Source: Hydra vulgaris
Lineage: Eukaryota; Cnidaria; Hydrozoa; Anthoathecata; Hydridae
Direction of reading: 5' to 3'
NCBI RefSeq assembly: GCF_038396675.1
Contig: NC_088932.1
Location: forward strand, 26,447,501 to 26,511,500
DNA length: 64,000 nt
The translations under genes were made by a program, and so were the position numbers. This document shows, piece after piece, positions 17,929 through 30,297 of the stretch. The notes under the pieces were generated by a model. It had not been told where the DNA came from and made no database searches. It saw only the letters and a list, made by a program, of their open reading frames with translations. Position 1 is the stretch's first letter; every line of letters starts with the position of its first letter.

Positions 17929-19194
17929 GGTGGCTTTATGGGCTTGGTGAGGTGAATTAACAAAAAAAAAATTGAATTAAAAAAAAACAACTATAAAAGA
18001 ACTCCATAAACCATTCAAATCTGAACACTTAATTTAAACATTGAATTTTCAAGTTTCATAGCCTTCACCTTTAATAGTGTATAACCGACAAACTCAACTG
18101 ACACTCACAGTGTTTGTCACTGTACCTATCATCAGAATGCTTTAAAAGTTTGACAATCGTGATATAGAAATAACAATTAATCAATAGAAAATATATTAAA
18201 CAAAGATAGAACTACACTAATCAATCAAAAAACAAATATTGAAGACTTTATTGAACTTTTATGCAATAAAATAGATAAAATAGTATTTCATGGAATGAAA
18301 TATAAAGTGTAAAGATAAAATTCAAGCCTAGTACCTTAAAGACTATAAAGAATGATTAAATCACAATGAATTTATAATATTTGGTGACTTTACAGAGAAA
18401 TCCCAAAATATACAGTTCATCCTACTATTATATACTATAAATCAAATGGTGTACTGGTAACTAAGTCATTTTGCTTCCTTTCTGATGACACCACTTTATC
18501 CTAGTTTTTGGTATCCAGGAGCTCTAAAAATATAAATAAGTTTATGGACTACTAATAGGAAAAAAGTTAAGACTTTTAGGTTAGAGGAACAATCATTTTT
18601 TGAGCCCGGAGTCCTTAAGTATAATGGCGGCAAGGACTCCGGGACTCCAGGACTCCAGGCTTAAAAACAATAAGTTTCAAGTCTTTGAATCTCATGAAAA
18701 GTAGAGATATAAAGCCAGAGTCCTTTTGGGACTCCGCATCCCTGTACGGAGCACAATCTCAAAATTTTAATAATATTTGCGATCACAAAGAAGACATGGT
18801 ATTGGTGCTGAATCAGTCTTTCAGAGAAAGACATACGATCATACGTCATTATATGACCAAGCAAATCACATTTTGCTTTGACAATTTGACCGCGGCTATT
18901 TTAAAAAGCATTTAAAAAACGCGCTGAATTAAAAATATTCTAAATTATACCTTGAAGGTTAAAAAAATTACATCACATATTAGCAAAACACTTATAAATA
19001 AAATAACAATTTACTGATAATGATTTATTTTAATGTATAATTGACAGTTGTTTAAAATTTTAAAAGTTGTTTAAAAGTTGTTTAATGTAAGAATAATTAA
19101 AGTTAATACATTTAAAAAGATAAACAAAATTTCGTTGAAAAAAAAAGGACAAATAATTTACAATTAATAGCAAATAATTTAGAAGTAAAAAAAA
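17929..19194. other. AT-rich DNA with a GGACTCC-rich patch
   Basis: No gene supported. At 18601-18760 the word GGACTCC and its complement GGAGTCC recur seven or so times, including a short inverted pair (CCCGGAGTCCTT at 18604 and AAGGACTCCGGG at 18631). Confidence 0.5.
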
Positions 19195-19263
19195 GATAAT
19201 AGTTTAAGAGAGATGAAACCGTGACCCTTCTGGTCACGGTTTCATCTCTCTAAAACTATTATC
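19195..19263. repeat. Fold-back palindrome, 32-bp arms
   Basis: Arms 19195-19226 and 19232-19263, one mismatch, 5-nt loop. It sits exactly at the left edge of recognisable LINE-A sequence. Confidence 0.96.
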
Positions 19264-19694
19264 TCATTCTTCTTCATTACCTAAATCCCCCTATCATCGT
19301 ACCTCATACAACTACCTTAAAGCTGACTGGGACTCTTTCCGTGATTTTCTTTGTGATGGCCCTTGGGTAGAAATCTTTCGCCTTCCTGCTGACAAATGTG
19401 CTTCTTACATAACTTTTTGAATTCAGGCAGGCATGGAATCTTTTATTCCCTCTCAATGATTCCAGGTCAAGCTTCATTCTTCTCCATGGTTATCCTCACA
19501 TTGTTTCCAATCAAAACCATTACTTCCATATCTATCAGCAAAACAATTCTCCAGAAAACAAACATCTGTTTATTAACGGGTGATGCGGAAGTTATCGGAC
19601 AAAATAAAAACGCCAATAACTTATTGATAAATAAAATAACAAACTACTATTATATTTTTTTAAAATAAAGCATTTATCTTTTAATAAAAATATA

Positions 19695-20740
19695 TCATTT
19701 TTTATATGAAAAAACACCACCATCTGCAATTGATCTCAATTTTGCTCTGACGCCTTTCATATGCGACTGTAAAAAGTTTAAATCAATTTCTTGTAGTTTT
19801 AGTTTAATGCGATCAATCAAAACTTGCTCTGTTGAAGCTTGCCAATCTCCCTCGTAAACCTTCTGTGCCAAATGCCCCCAAAACTTTTCAATTGGTTGTG
19901 CTTGAGGCACATTTGGGGGAATGGATTCTTTATCAACGTAATAGACATATTGGTCTATCCAATTTAGAGAATCTTTAGAATAATGAGAACTTGCTATATC
20001 TGGCCAAAATAATAAGTCTCCGTGATACTTGTGAATAAATGGAAGAAGTCGTTTTTCTAAACATTCAATAATATAGATTGATGAATTGATCGCTACAGCC
20101 TTGGAAGTGCGAAACAATGGTTCGGACATACCACGGTCAGATATGGCTTTCCACATTAATAATTTTTTTGGAAATTTCTCTTTTCCTATAAAACGAACAC
20201 GTTCTGGGCATGTCTTTTTGTTGTTTGTGTAGTATCCAGAATTTCCAGGCATGTTGTCCCCTGCAAAACAAAAGTATTTTTTGTCATCGATGACTAGAAG
20301 CGATTTTGTGTTATAGAGTTGGTTAACTAGTTTCCTGCTTCTTTTCTTTGCCTTTATTTGTTGTTCTATAGTGTATTTTGGAGTCTTTTCACGTTTTCTA
20401 TATTTAATATTCATTTTTTTTAACTGACGACCAATTGTCGATTGATTTACACCGAATTTAATATCTATTTTTCTCTGACTGACCCCTTTTCGATTGTTGA
20501 CAAGTCTCGTTAATTCGGCTTTCTTTTCTCTAGTCCAGGATGTCGGACGACCAGGATGCTTTCTATCTGAAAACGATTGAACAGTTTCAAGTTTTTTTAG
20601 GTTATCATATATTGTACTTTGAGCAAATCCTTCCTTTTCAAAATGATTTACGAATTTTTTTTTTTTATATTAGGTTTATTTACAAAAAACATTTTTAGTC
20701 GCTTTCGAAAAGATTCTCGTTCAGCTGCATTTAACCTCAT
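19695..20740 (-). pseudogene. DD36E transposase, one homopolymer frameshift
   Basis: Minus strand from an ATG near 20737. Residues 1-100 form helix-turn-helix DNA-binding parts (MRLNAAERESFRKRLKMFF, KHPGRPTSWTREKKAELTRL, VSQRKIDIKFGVNQSTIGRQ). The catalytic domain has LLVIDDKKYFCF, LLFWPDIASSHYSKDS and PPNVPQAQPIEKFWGHLAQK, with 36 residues between the second Asp and the Glu. The frame from there to the stop at 19695 is open. The only lesion seen is a 12-A run at 20656-20667 where 13 would keep the frame; a sequencing error in the homopolymer would equally explain it. This may be an almost functional copy. Confidence 0.88.
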
Positions 20741-20745
20741 TTTAC

Positions 20746-20793
20746 CACAAAAACTGATTATTACTTATGCTCAAGTAATAATCAGTTTTTGTG
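20746..20793. repeat. Fold-back palindrome, 21-bp arms
   Basis: CACAAAAACTGATTATTACTT at 20746-20766 and its exact inverse at 20773-20793, with a 6-nt loop. A third, diverged direct copy follows at about 20811-20830. It lies between the transposase start and the right TIR. Confidence 0.95.
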
Positions 20794-21714
20794 ATAAAAT
20801 CAAAGATAAGCCACAAAAACTAATTATTATGCTCAAATAATGAAATTAGGATTTGTCCGATAATTTCCGCATCATCCGTTACTGCTAGAAACCATAGTAA
20901 AAAAGGTTTTGTCTAATGCCAAAGTTATTCTCAGGTCAAAAAATCTTGTATTTCATTCCAAAAACTAGGTCCTCGTGACTTCTGAAGAACCTTTAATAGT
21001 TTCAGTAATAAGGCCAAATCTGTTATTACACCTCTCTTGTATGGTTCAGACTTTGTCACTTCACCTAAAGACAAAGCTGAATTATTTGCTAAGAACTTTT
21101 CATCAACATCATCTCTTGATTCCACCAGTTGCATTCTACCTGATATAGCTGACAAACATGTTGATACATTGCTTGACATTTTTATTACTCCAGCTTCTGT
21201 ATATAAAATGATTTCCTGCTTAGACTCTTCTACACCTTGTGGCCCGGACAACATACCTGTTATAGTCTATACTTTCAAAACTATTTAACAAGTGCTTATC
21301 AGAGTCTTGTTTTCCAGCCTGCTGGAATGCAGCATCTGTTATCCTTATTTTCAAAAATTCTGGAGAGCAATCTGATTTGTCTGACTACCGACCCATTAGT
21401 CTTCTTCTTATCATAAGTAAGGTTTCTGAATCTCTAATTAACAAACACTTAATCTCATCTTGAATCTAATAACTTTTTGATCATCAATATGGATTTCGAT
21501 CTTCTACAGCTGATTTGCTAACAGTAATAACCAATAGGTTTTATTGTGCATTAGATAAAGGTGGAGAGGTTAAGGCTATCGCTCTTGACATTATAAAGTT
21601 TTTGATAAAGTTTGGCATGCTGGTCTTCTCCATAAACTTCTTACGGTGTATCTGGTAACACCTTTAAGATTATCAAATGCTTCTTTTCCTATCGTAGTAT
21701 AAAAGTTGTCCTTG

Positions 21715-21792
21715 ATGGACAGCACTCTTCTTCATATCCTGTAACTTCAGGGGTTCCTGAAGTTACAAGATATGAAGAAGAGTGCTGTCCAT
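21715..21792. repeat. Fold-back palindrome, 36-bp arms
   Basis: Arms 21715-21750 and 21757-21792, one mismatch, 6-nt loop. The homologous stretch of LINE-A copy 1 (8806-8860) lacks the right arm, so it was inserted here. Confidence 0.97.
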
Positions 21793-23184
21793 TTCATGAT
21801 ATGAAATTCAATCCTTGGCCTTATACTCTTTTTAATTTACATTAACAGTCTTCCAGACATTCTCACATCTAAGGTGGCATTGTTCACTAAAGAGCTAGCC
21901 TCTCTTGTGTAATCTACTAAAATTCATTCTTGTGTTACTCGTCATTCAATTAAGTCTCATCCTTTTTCTGTAACTGCTCATAAGTGCTCCAAAAACTCTT
22001 ATTCCTCAAGTTTTTTTCCTTGAACATCAGTTCTTTGCAATTCGCTTTCTCCATCTTGCTTTTCTGATTCATATAATTTGCAATCTTTAAAGTCATCTGT
22101 CAATCGTTATCTTGCTCCACAATCATCACCTTTTTTCTTCCAATAACTTCCAACTCTAATAGTGGTTGCTTGCAGCCTTGTTGGAAAAAAAGATGTTTAT
22201 GGGTTATATATATATGGGCAATTCCACGTAAAAGAGGAAGAAAAAAAAAAAAAAAAAATTCTCGGCGACTTATAATAACTTCATTAAATTTATTTTCCAA
22301 CTATTTAAGAATACTTTTAAGTAAAAAATTTTTAAAAAAAATAATTTTATCATACTATAACATACTCTTAAAGTTGTAAGGGTTATATGAGCATTTTTTG
22401 ACGTTTATATATAGTTATGTTGTGAAGCGTTGAAAAAAGTTTCAGTGCTGTTTTTTTAAATAACTATTACTTCTAAGTTTGACTAAAAGGCAAAATCAAA
22501 CATTATGCATAATATTTTTTATAAAAACGAACTCTAACTAGGTCTATAAGAAGAACATATTAATGAAAACAAGACGTTACGACCGTCACAAAAAAAAGTC
22601 GAAAAGCTTTTTCTATCCTTCGTATCGAACTTTTTAAAACTACAACCATGGTAAAAGTAAAGATACTCATACATATTTTATCATCATTTTAAAAAAAAAA
22701 CATTAAAATGCTTTAAATCACCCTTTCAACATGTTACTAAGTACGTTACGACCATCACGACACGTTTGCTTTTCCGTAACGGCTTCTTGACTTAAAAAAT
22801 AAAAGTTTAAGCGCGAACGATATAATCCATTTCAAACGATTTACGTCATTTAAACCAAGTTATAATATTAATCAACTTTGTTTATTGTTTAATTTGCAGT
22901 TTGTTTATTCATTTTATTACTAAACTTGTTAAAGTTTTTTTTGAAACCATAAGTAACTATTTTCAAAAAATTGATGTAAATAATTTTTTTTTAAGAAATA
23001 AAAACTTTTATTAAAAAGGCAATTTTTTTTAGATTAAACGTTGTTTATAGTTTGCCCTGCAACTTTTTGGTTTAATCGATTTCGCGGTTGTTTTTTTATT
23101 TACAACATTTCGCGGGTTTTTTTAAAATATATAACGGAGCATATATCATAAACAGCAGCCGTTATATTTAATAACATATTTAAA

Positions 23185-23945
23185 ATGCCAAAATCAGATG
23201 CTGAAAGATCGAAAGCTTATAGAGCAAGAAACAGAAAAGCTTTGTTAGAAAAAGAAAGAATTAGAAGTTATCTAAGGAGGCAGTTATTGACACCAAGAAA
23301 AGAAAATAAACAAAAAAATCAAGCGAAGGTTCGCAACCAAAGGCTAAGAATGAAAAAAAATTTAATTTCATAACTAACGTCAGTCTAAATTCTACGCAAG
23401 ACAATTCTTATAACTGCAAATCGTCAATGAGAAAGGCATTACACGAGTATTTATTATATTAACATAGATTTTTTAATATAATTGCTCACACAAAATTTGG
23501 GTTCTTTTATATCAAATAACATATTTAGGACAAAACAGGCTCTTCCAAAATCTCCAAATAAAAGACAAACTATTTTAGAGCAGTTGGGTGCTGAATTTGG
23601 CCTATGCACTGCATAGGCCATATTCAGCACCCAACAAGGAGAGTGCTGACAAAAAAATTAAATTTAGTAAGTTTTGTGAATTAAGGCCAACATACATTCT
23701 TACGTGCAAAGATACACCACTTGATGTGGTTGTATTTATCACAGTAATTTTACTTATTTGTGTTCTGCTTTGGCAAGTAAAATACCTTTTCTTTTGTATT
23801 GCAATAAATGGTTAGAAAATTATGTATTGTGCAAGCCCCCAACGTACCAATGTTGGATAATGAAATGTTCATTGTGCTGTGATAGTAAACTATTGAAAGT
23901 TTCTTTGCCCGAAGAATCACCATGGATAACCTTGATAATGTTATA
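23185..23945 (+). pseudogene. Relic of the protein encoded by the 22215-24444 element
   Basis: The N-terminal open frame (23185-23373) is short and very basic (MPKSDAERSKAYRARNRKAL). After a broken stretch, pieces in shifting frames read ALPKSPNKRQTILEQLGAEF, KFSKFCELRPTYILTCKDTP, YLCSALASKIPFLLYCNKWL and PPTYQCWIMKCSLCCDSKLL. I recall this block order (a basic start, then an FxELRP block followed by Cys pairs) from unnamed transposon-associated proteins in cnidarians and insects. The middle is missing, with a fold-back palindrome (23583-23635) at the deletion point. No catalytic motif is visible. Confidence 0.55.
23583..23635. repeat. Fold-back palindrome, 25-bp arms
   Basis: Arms 23583-23607 and 23611-23635, one mismatch, 3-nt loop, at an apparent internal deletion of the transposon gene. 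Confidence 0.96.
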
Positions 23946-24441
23946 AAGTTCATATTTTTTAACATAATTTAATTGGTTTTTATAGTCATTTATCTTTTTT
24001 TATTTCATTTATTGCGTTATTTGTTGTTTTTCATTTTTGGCTTTTTCGTTACGACCGTCACAGTTACGACCGTCACGACATAAAACTTAATAAAATTCAT
24101 GGAAAACTTCAAGCGAAAACTATGAAACTTACCATATAGTAAGTTCAATGTGTAATTAAAGAACACAGCTAAGGATTTTTTTTCGCACTGAGTAGATGGC
24201 TGCATAAAGATTGACAAAGTTTATTTGTTTAGATTTGTCAAAAAGTAAGCGTTACGACCGTCACGCTACGTTGAGTTGATTTTTCAAATAAATTGAACAC
24301 TTGAATAATTTAACTTTTGAATACTAAATTATATAATAGTATTTAACATTTCTGGAAATTTTCATGTAAATACCATTCTTGGTTCATTTTTAATGGCTAA
24401 AAACGCGTCAAATGTTACGACCGTCACTTGCGTGGAATTGC

Positions 24442-25812
<1,371 letters not shown>

Positions 25813-25859
25813 GCAGCATTAGACATTCACTTATGCATTATACATTCATACTAAAAGAG

Positions 25860-25990
25860 GTAGATGCAGGGGATTCAGTATGTACATCAACTATTTTATA
25901 GCCTACTGCCGCAAAGGAGTGCTGCTACATCTAAGGGTTTGGCATGGGGCAGCAATCTTTTCTTTCATTATTCTTTGCTTTTTCCTTCTT
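25860..25990. repeat. Single dispersed copy of the 42-bp minisatellite family
   Basis: GGAGTGCTGCTACATCTAAGGGTTTGG and the preceding TTTATAGCCT match the 13668-13850 array, but here the unit occurs once; the downstream GGGGCAG...TCTTTCATTATT is shared too. The dispersed element therefore extends beyond the tandem unit. Confidence 0.7.
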
Positions 25991-26383
25991 TTTCTGAAAA
26001 ATTAAAACGCACATTTTCAGAATAAGAGTGCAAAAAGAATATAATATCTTAATATAGAATAGTATATAACATCTGTATATATGTTATGTATACAATATCT
26101 ATAGAAATTTAAAAATATTTTATTTTGTATTTTAGAAAATTGGAAAAGATATAAAAAATAATTAAATGTGCAAGTGAAAGAATTTAAACCTTCCCACTTC
26201 AGAAACGCAGTGAGTTAATCACTTTAGACACTAAGGCATTCTATACATTCAACCTTTTTTACCACTATTTAATAAGCAAAAGATGGTATAACTTTATAAA
26301 ACAGCAAATAAATGCTATAAATCAAAATTTTGTCTGTGAATCATTATCTTTCTATATAAACTTTATCTTATCTCTCCTAGTAA

Positions 26384-26440
26384 CTTCCAACTTTAATTGT
26401 GTTTGCTTGCAACCTTGTTGGAAGTGAAGATATTGAAAAA
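26384..26440 (+). mobile_element. LINE-A 3'-end fragment
   Basis: Only the terminal hairpin (CTTCCAAC at 26384 and GTTGGAAG at 26417) and tail remain, an extreme 5' truncation. Confidence 0.8.
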
Positions 26441-26584
26441 ATAAAGAAAAAAAAAAGGATATATTCTGCATTGCAATTTTCAAGTAACAGTAAAACTTGA
26501 TATAATTTTTAACATTCAATAATTTAAAGTTTACATAAGTTAGATATTTGCGTACACTTTCATACATATTTTTTATGTTTAAAA

Positions 26585-27690
26585 GATTGTTAGTGGTTGG
26601 CATAACATTTTTTCCATTCACCCTCGGTTAAGCCAATATAATGTTTATCAGGGTTATTTTGTGAGGAAACAATGCATTTGTAAATAATAATTTTTGATTT
26701 AAATACTTTTTGATTAAAAAGCATTTGCCATTCATAGGGCAGTCAATTTTTTGCTTGCAATTACAATTTTCAGTAATTTTTTTTTTAAGAAATTCATTTT
26801 TATTAATCAATGGAAAATTGTGGCTTTTTATGATTCTTTTGATATTTTTTGTACAGTTATAGCTTACTTTAATAGTGTTTCTGTTAAGTTTTGTGCAATT
26901 TATTAGAGGGAGGGAAATGTTTATCTATTAATTTTAAAAATGCTTTTACAATATTTTTTGAAACATTTTTGCTGTACGGAGGGTTGAACCAAATTATATT
27001 TCTATTTCACTTTTTTGCACTTTTTGTTTCAAATTTGGGCTTGAAATTTTTAAATCGCTTTTTTTTAAGAGCAACTTCATAGGCACATTTGGAAGAGTTA
27101 AAAATACTTTCATTAGAATAGTTTTGATTTAGTCGATTGTTAATTGAAATAGGAATTTATTTTAAAATTTGAGGGGGATGATTGAATTTATATTAATAAA
27201 ATTAATGTATTAATAAAATTAATATAAATTCAATCATTATATTAATATACAATCAATTTGTATTAATATACAATAATTAACCATTAGGTTTTTTTATAAG
27301 GCCTATAAGTATTTTCCGAGAGGTTAAATGTGACATCAACAAAATTCACAATTTTTAAACGAATGTTTATTTTAATTTGGAAGCCAATGTTTTTGAGAAT
27401 TTTTATAATACTTTTTCTGATTTTTTCAAGTTGAGGCCCTGATTTTTTTCCATTATTAATAAACCATCATCGCCAGATAAGCCTAATTGATTAGAATAAA
27501 CTATTTTAGCTAGGGAATTAAAAATATATAAGCCTACATATTTGCAAATTTCTGCTCCCCCATAACTTCCCATTGTTACATTAAAGTATTCGTGCATAGT
27601 TTTTTTTCTTCCATGTCTGGTTATTAAAATAGACCGCAGTTATTACATAATTATAACAACTCTCAACTTCTTGTGAAATATTTTTCTATA
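26585..27690 (-). pseudogene. Penelope-like element relic 2 (RT and linker parts)
   Basis: Minus strand. The upstream open segment 27403-27597 has FNVTMGSYGGAEICKYVGLY and GLSGDDGLLI, which match the RT block containing the catalytic Asp pair (usually YRDDGL; here SGDDGL). Downstream, after a rearranged AT-rich patch (27178-27300), come the linker (complement of 26900-27000) and ENCNCKQKIDCPMNGKC (26628-26810), the Cys-rich lead into the GIY-YIG domain. It is from the same broad family as 4285-5094 and is broken by stops and a fold-back. Confidence 0.8.
27178..27237. repeat. Fold-back palindrome, 20-bp arms
   Basis: ATGATTGAATTTATATTAAT at 27178-27197 and its exact inverse at 27218-27237, with a 20-nt spacer, within Penelope relic 2. 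Confidence 0.92.
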
Positions 27691-27820
27691 ATTTGAATTT
27701 TTTGGTGTTTAGACATTCTTTCTAATGATATTTTTGTTCTACGACTGATTTAAAAAATTTAGATAAGTGTACAAAATTTAGATAAATGTGATAAAAAAAT
27801 TAGATAAGTGCTTTCACTAA

Positions 27821-27822
<2 letters not shown>

Positions 27823-27897
<75 letters not shown>
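27823..27897. repeat. (GT)n microsatellite
   Basis: Uninterrupted GT run of about 75 bp. Confidence 0.97.
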
Positions 27898-27900
<3 letters not shown>

Positions 27901-28014
27901 ACTGTATATTTGAGTCTTTATATATAATTTGAATCTTTTATCAACAAATTTCTAACATCCCACCTTTAGTCTAATAACTTAATTTTTGGCAATCAATACA
28001 CTTTTTTTAATGAT

Positions 28015-28180
28015 CTTTTTGTTCTACAACTGATTTACTAGCTGCTGTAACTGAAAGATTCTATTGTGCATTAGATTTTTATATATATCTTCGTATTTCT
28101 TTAACACTATTCTTTGCTTTCTAGTAACTTTCAACTTAATAGTGGTTGCTTGCAGGCTTGTTGGGAGTGAATTAATATCA
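28015..28180 (+). mobile_element. LINE-A fragment with 3' hairpin
   Basis: A piece of the RT region (GATTCTATTGTGCATTAGAT, as in copy 2 near 21540) is joined by deletion to the 3' end, whose hairpin reads CTTTCAAC (28128) and GTTGGGAG (28160), still pairable through G-U pairs. A (TAATATCAA)-like tail leads into a TA array. Confidence 0.75.
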
Positions 28181-28190
28181 ATATCAATAT

Positions 28191-28192
<2 letters not shown>

Positions 28193-28262
<70 letters not shown>
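28193..28262. repeat. (TA)n at LINE-A tail
   Basis: TA run directly following the LINE-A 3' tail. Confidence 0.93.
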
Positions 28263-28268
<6 letters not shown>

Positions 28269-28917
28269 TTTCCGAAAAATCACGCACAGACACTCGGATA
28301 TGTTGTGTCTACTCTATTCATAATAATAAAACGGGTGATCTCAAATTTTCTCTCATTTAATTCTCAGCTATATAAATATTTTGTAAACAAAAATTGGTAT
28401 ATATTAGTAATGTTAACAAAGAATAAATTTAGTTTAAAGTGGAATCAGAAAAACTCAAATTTTAGTTACTAAATGAATAAATTTAAATTCCTCAGAAAAT
28501 ATAAGTTTCAGCCTTATATGTATTTTTAAAATAATGTTTTAAACATTAGTAAAGCTTTCCAGAAAGTTACAGGATTGCACTATGTATCCTTGAGTTACAG
28601 CAATCATTTAAATGCAGTTCTTGAATGATCATGCACGGAATTTGCGAATTTGTTAATTTTATGTAGATATTTTTAAGAAAATAAATTGCTTGTGAGTATT
28701 TAAAGTGAAATATTATACTTCTACAACTCATATTTAATATATTTTTGATGAGAAATGGCAGTCATCAATTATTTCTAGCTAAAGGATAGCGTTTTGAAAA
28801 TTGTTGCTTATTTGACTTATTCAGGCAGCCTAAAATATGATAAAAATATTTTTGCTAAAAACGTTTTTTAAAAAAATCATAATAGTATGCACACTGCTCC
28901 AAGCCCAATAGATAAAT

Positions 28918-28918
<1 letters not shown>
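28263..28918. other. AT-rich DNA, no gene seen
   Basis: No coding region. TCACGCAC (28279) and TCATGCAC (28629) are similar short words near both edges but I could not establish a transposon. Confidence 0.5.
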
Positions 28919-29345
<427 letters not shown>

Positions 29346-30063
29346 AAAAAAGATCTTAATTGCCTTCCCATCATCTTGGAAAGACTCCTTCAACATCCTG
29401 CACGAGGTATTGTCTTGTAATTTAAAGTCATTCTACTTAAATATCCACATAATAAACTTTTATCTAAAGAATACGCTTTTAAATCCATCTTGACTGTCTC
29501 TACCATTCTTTGAGGTGAGGTTTTATAAGGTAAGCAACCTATTTTCTTCAGTCACTGGTATAAAGTGGTATCATAAAATTCTGCAGTTTTATCTGATACC
29601 AAAACTCCATTTCTTGAAAAAGACACTTTGTAGTACTGCCTTCACTGTGGCAGCTTCACTGCTAATCACCTTAATAACTCAGGCCATCCAAAAGAATCTA
29701 CAAGAATCAAAAACAGTCCAACACCCTGTGCATAGACATGATCAATGTAATATTCTCTCTTTCTTCACCTTTATCTCCACACATTTTTCAGTTTTTAAGA
29801 TATTCTTCAACATCTTGACAGCAGCCATCAGGCTTCTTATTTTAATCTGCATCAAGTTTGCATCGTCCCAAAATTTATGTCATCATGGAATGATTTGATT
29901 AACTTCCTCCTCATTGTTTTAAGAGGTACAATAAGATCACCTTTACATAAAATTCCTTTTTCAATAGTTAATTTATTTCTGTTAGATTTATAAGGTCTTT
30001 CTGCCATCTGCTCCAAATATTCTTGCTAATTCTAATTTTAATATCCATTAATACTCTATCATT

Positions 30064-30111
30064 TTCTGTTTCTTTTATTATCTGCTTGAGCAGATAATAA
30101 AAGAAACAGAA
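30064..30111. repeat. Fold-back palindrome, 23-bp arms
   Basis: Arms 30064-30086 and 30089-30111, perfect, 2-nt loop. Confidence 0.97.
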
Positions 30112-30130
30112 TTCACAACATCTGAAATAA

Positions 30131-30174
30131 CTAGCTCTGTGAGTAGAGACAATAGTCTCTATTCACAGAGCTAG
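30131..30174. repeat. Fold-back palindrome, 20-bp arms
   Basis: Arms 30131-30150 and 30155-30174, one mismatch, 4-nt loop. Confidence 0.96.
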
Positions 30175-30246
30175 GCATTTTTTTTTTTTGGGTAGGAAAT
30201 TTAAATTGATATCAAGACAATAACCAATAGGGAGTGAGACAATAGC

Positions 30247-30297
30247 CAACGCTTATTGTATGGACTACTCACAGAGTAGACCATACAATAAGCGTTG
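30247..30297. repeat. Fold-back palindrome, 22-bp arms
   Basis: Arms 30247-30268 and 30276-30297, one mismatch, 7-nt loop. Confidence 0.96.

Larger units (their letters stand above)
19576..20879 (-). mobile_element. IS630/Tc1-type transposon, DD36E, inside LINE-A
   Basis: TIRs begin ACGGGTGATGCGGAAGTTAT on the left and ACGGATGATGCGGAAATTAT inverted on the right, flanked by TA (19574-19575 and 20880-20881). LINE-A sequence continues on both sides, so the insertion came after the LINE. Confidence 0.93.
19260..22195 (+). pseudogene. LINE-A copy 2, split by a DD36E transposon
   Basis: The left part (19260-19575) encodes the endonuclease-to-RT linker (YLKADWDSFRDFLCDGPWVE, RLPADKCASYI). After the inserted element, 20882-22195 encodes RT blocks (CGPDNIPVIV, YGFRSSTADLLTVITNRFYC, VWHAGLLH) in shifting frames. 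It keeps the YGFRS segment deleted from copy 1. A 36-bp-arm fold-back (21715-21792) interrupts the block before GSILGP. The FADD block and most of the C-terminal half are deleted between about 21880 and 21900. The 3' hairpin (22147-22187) and tail are present. Confidence 0.85.

Noticed and set aside
22576-24427. CRISPR or regulatory array of GTTACGACCGTCAC
   Set aside because: Spacing is irregular and the copies are confined to the end regions of a TIR-bounded element, so transposase-binding sites are a better reading.
29515-29898. 127-codon plus-strand ORF
   Set aside because: It is antisense to the integrase part of the Ty3/gypsy relic and shows no domain.
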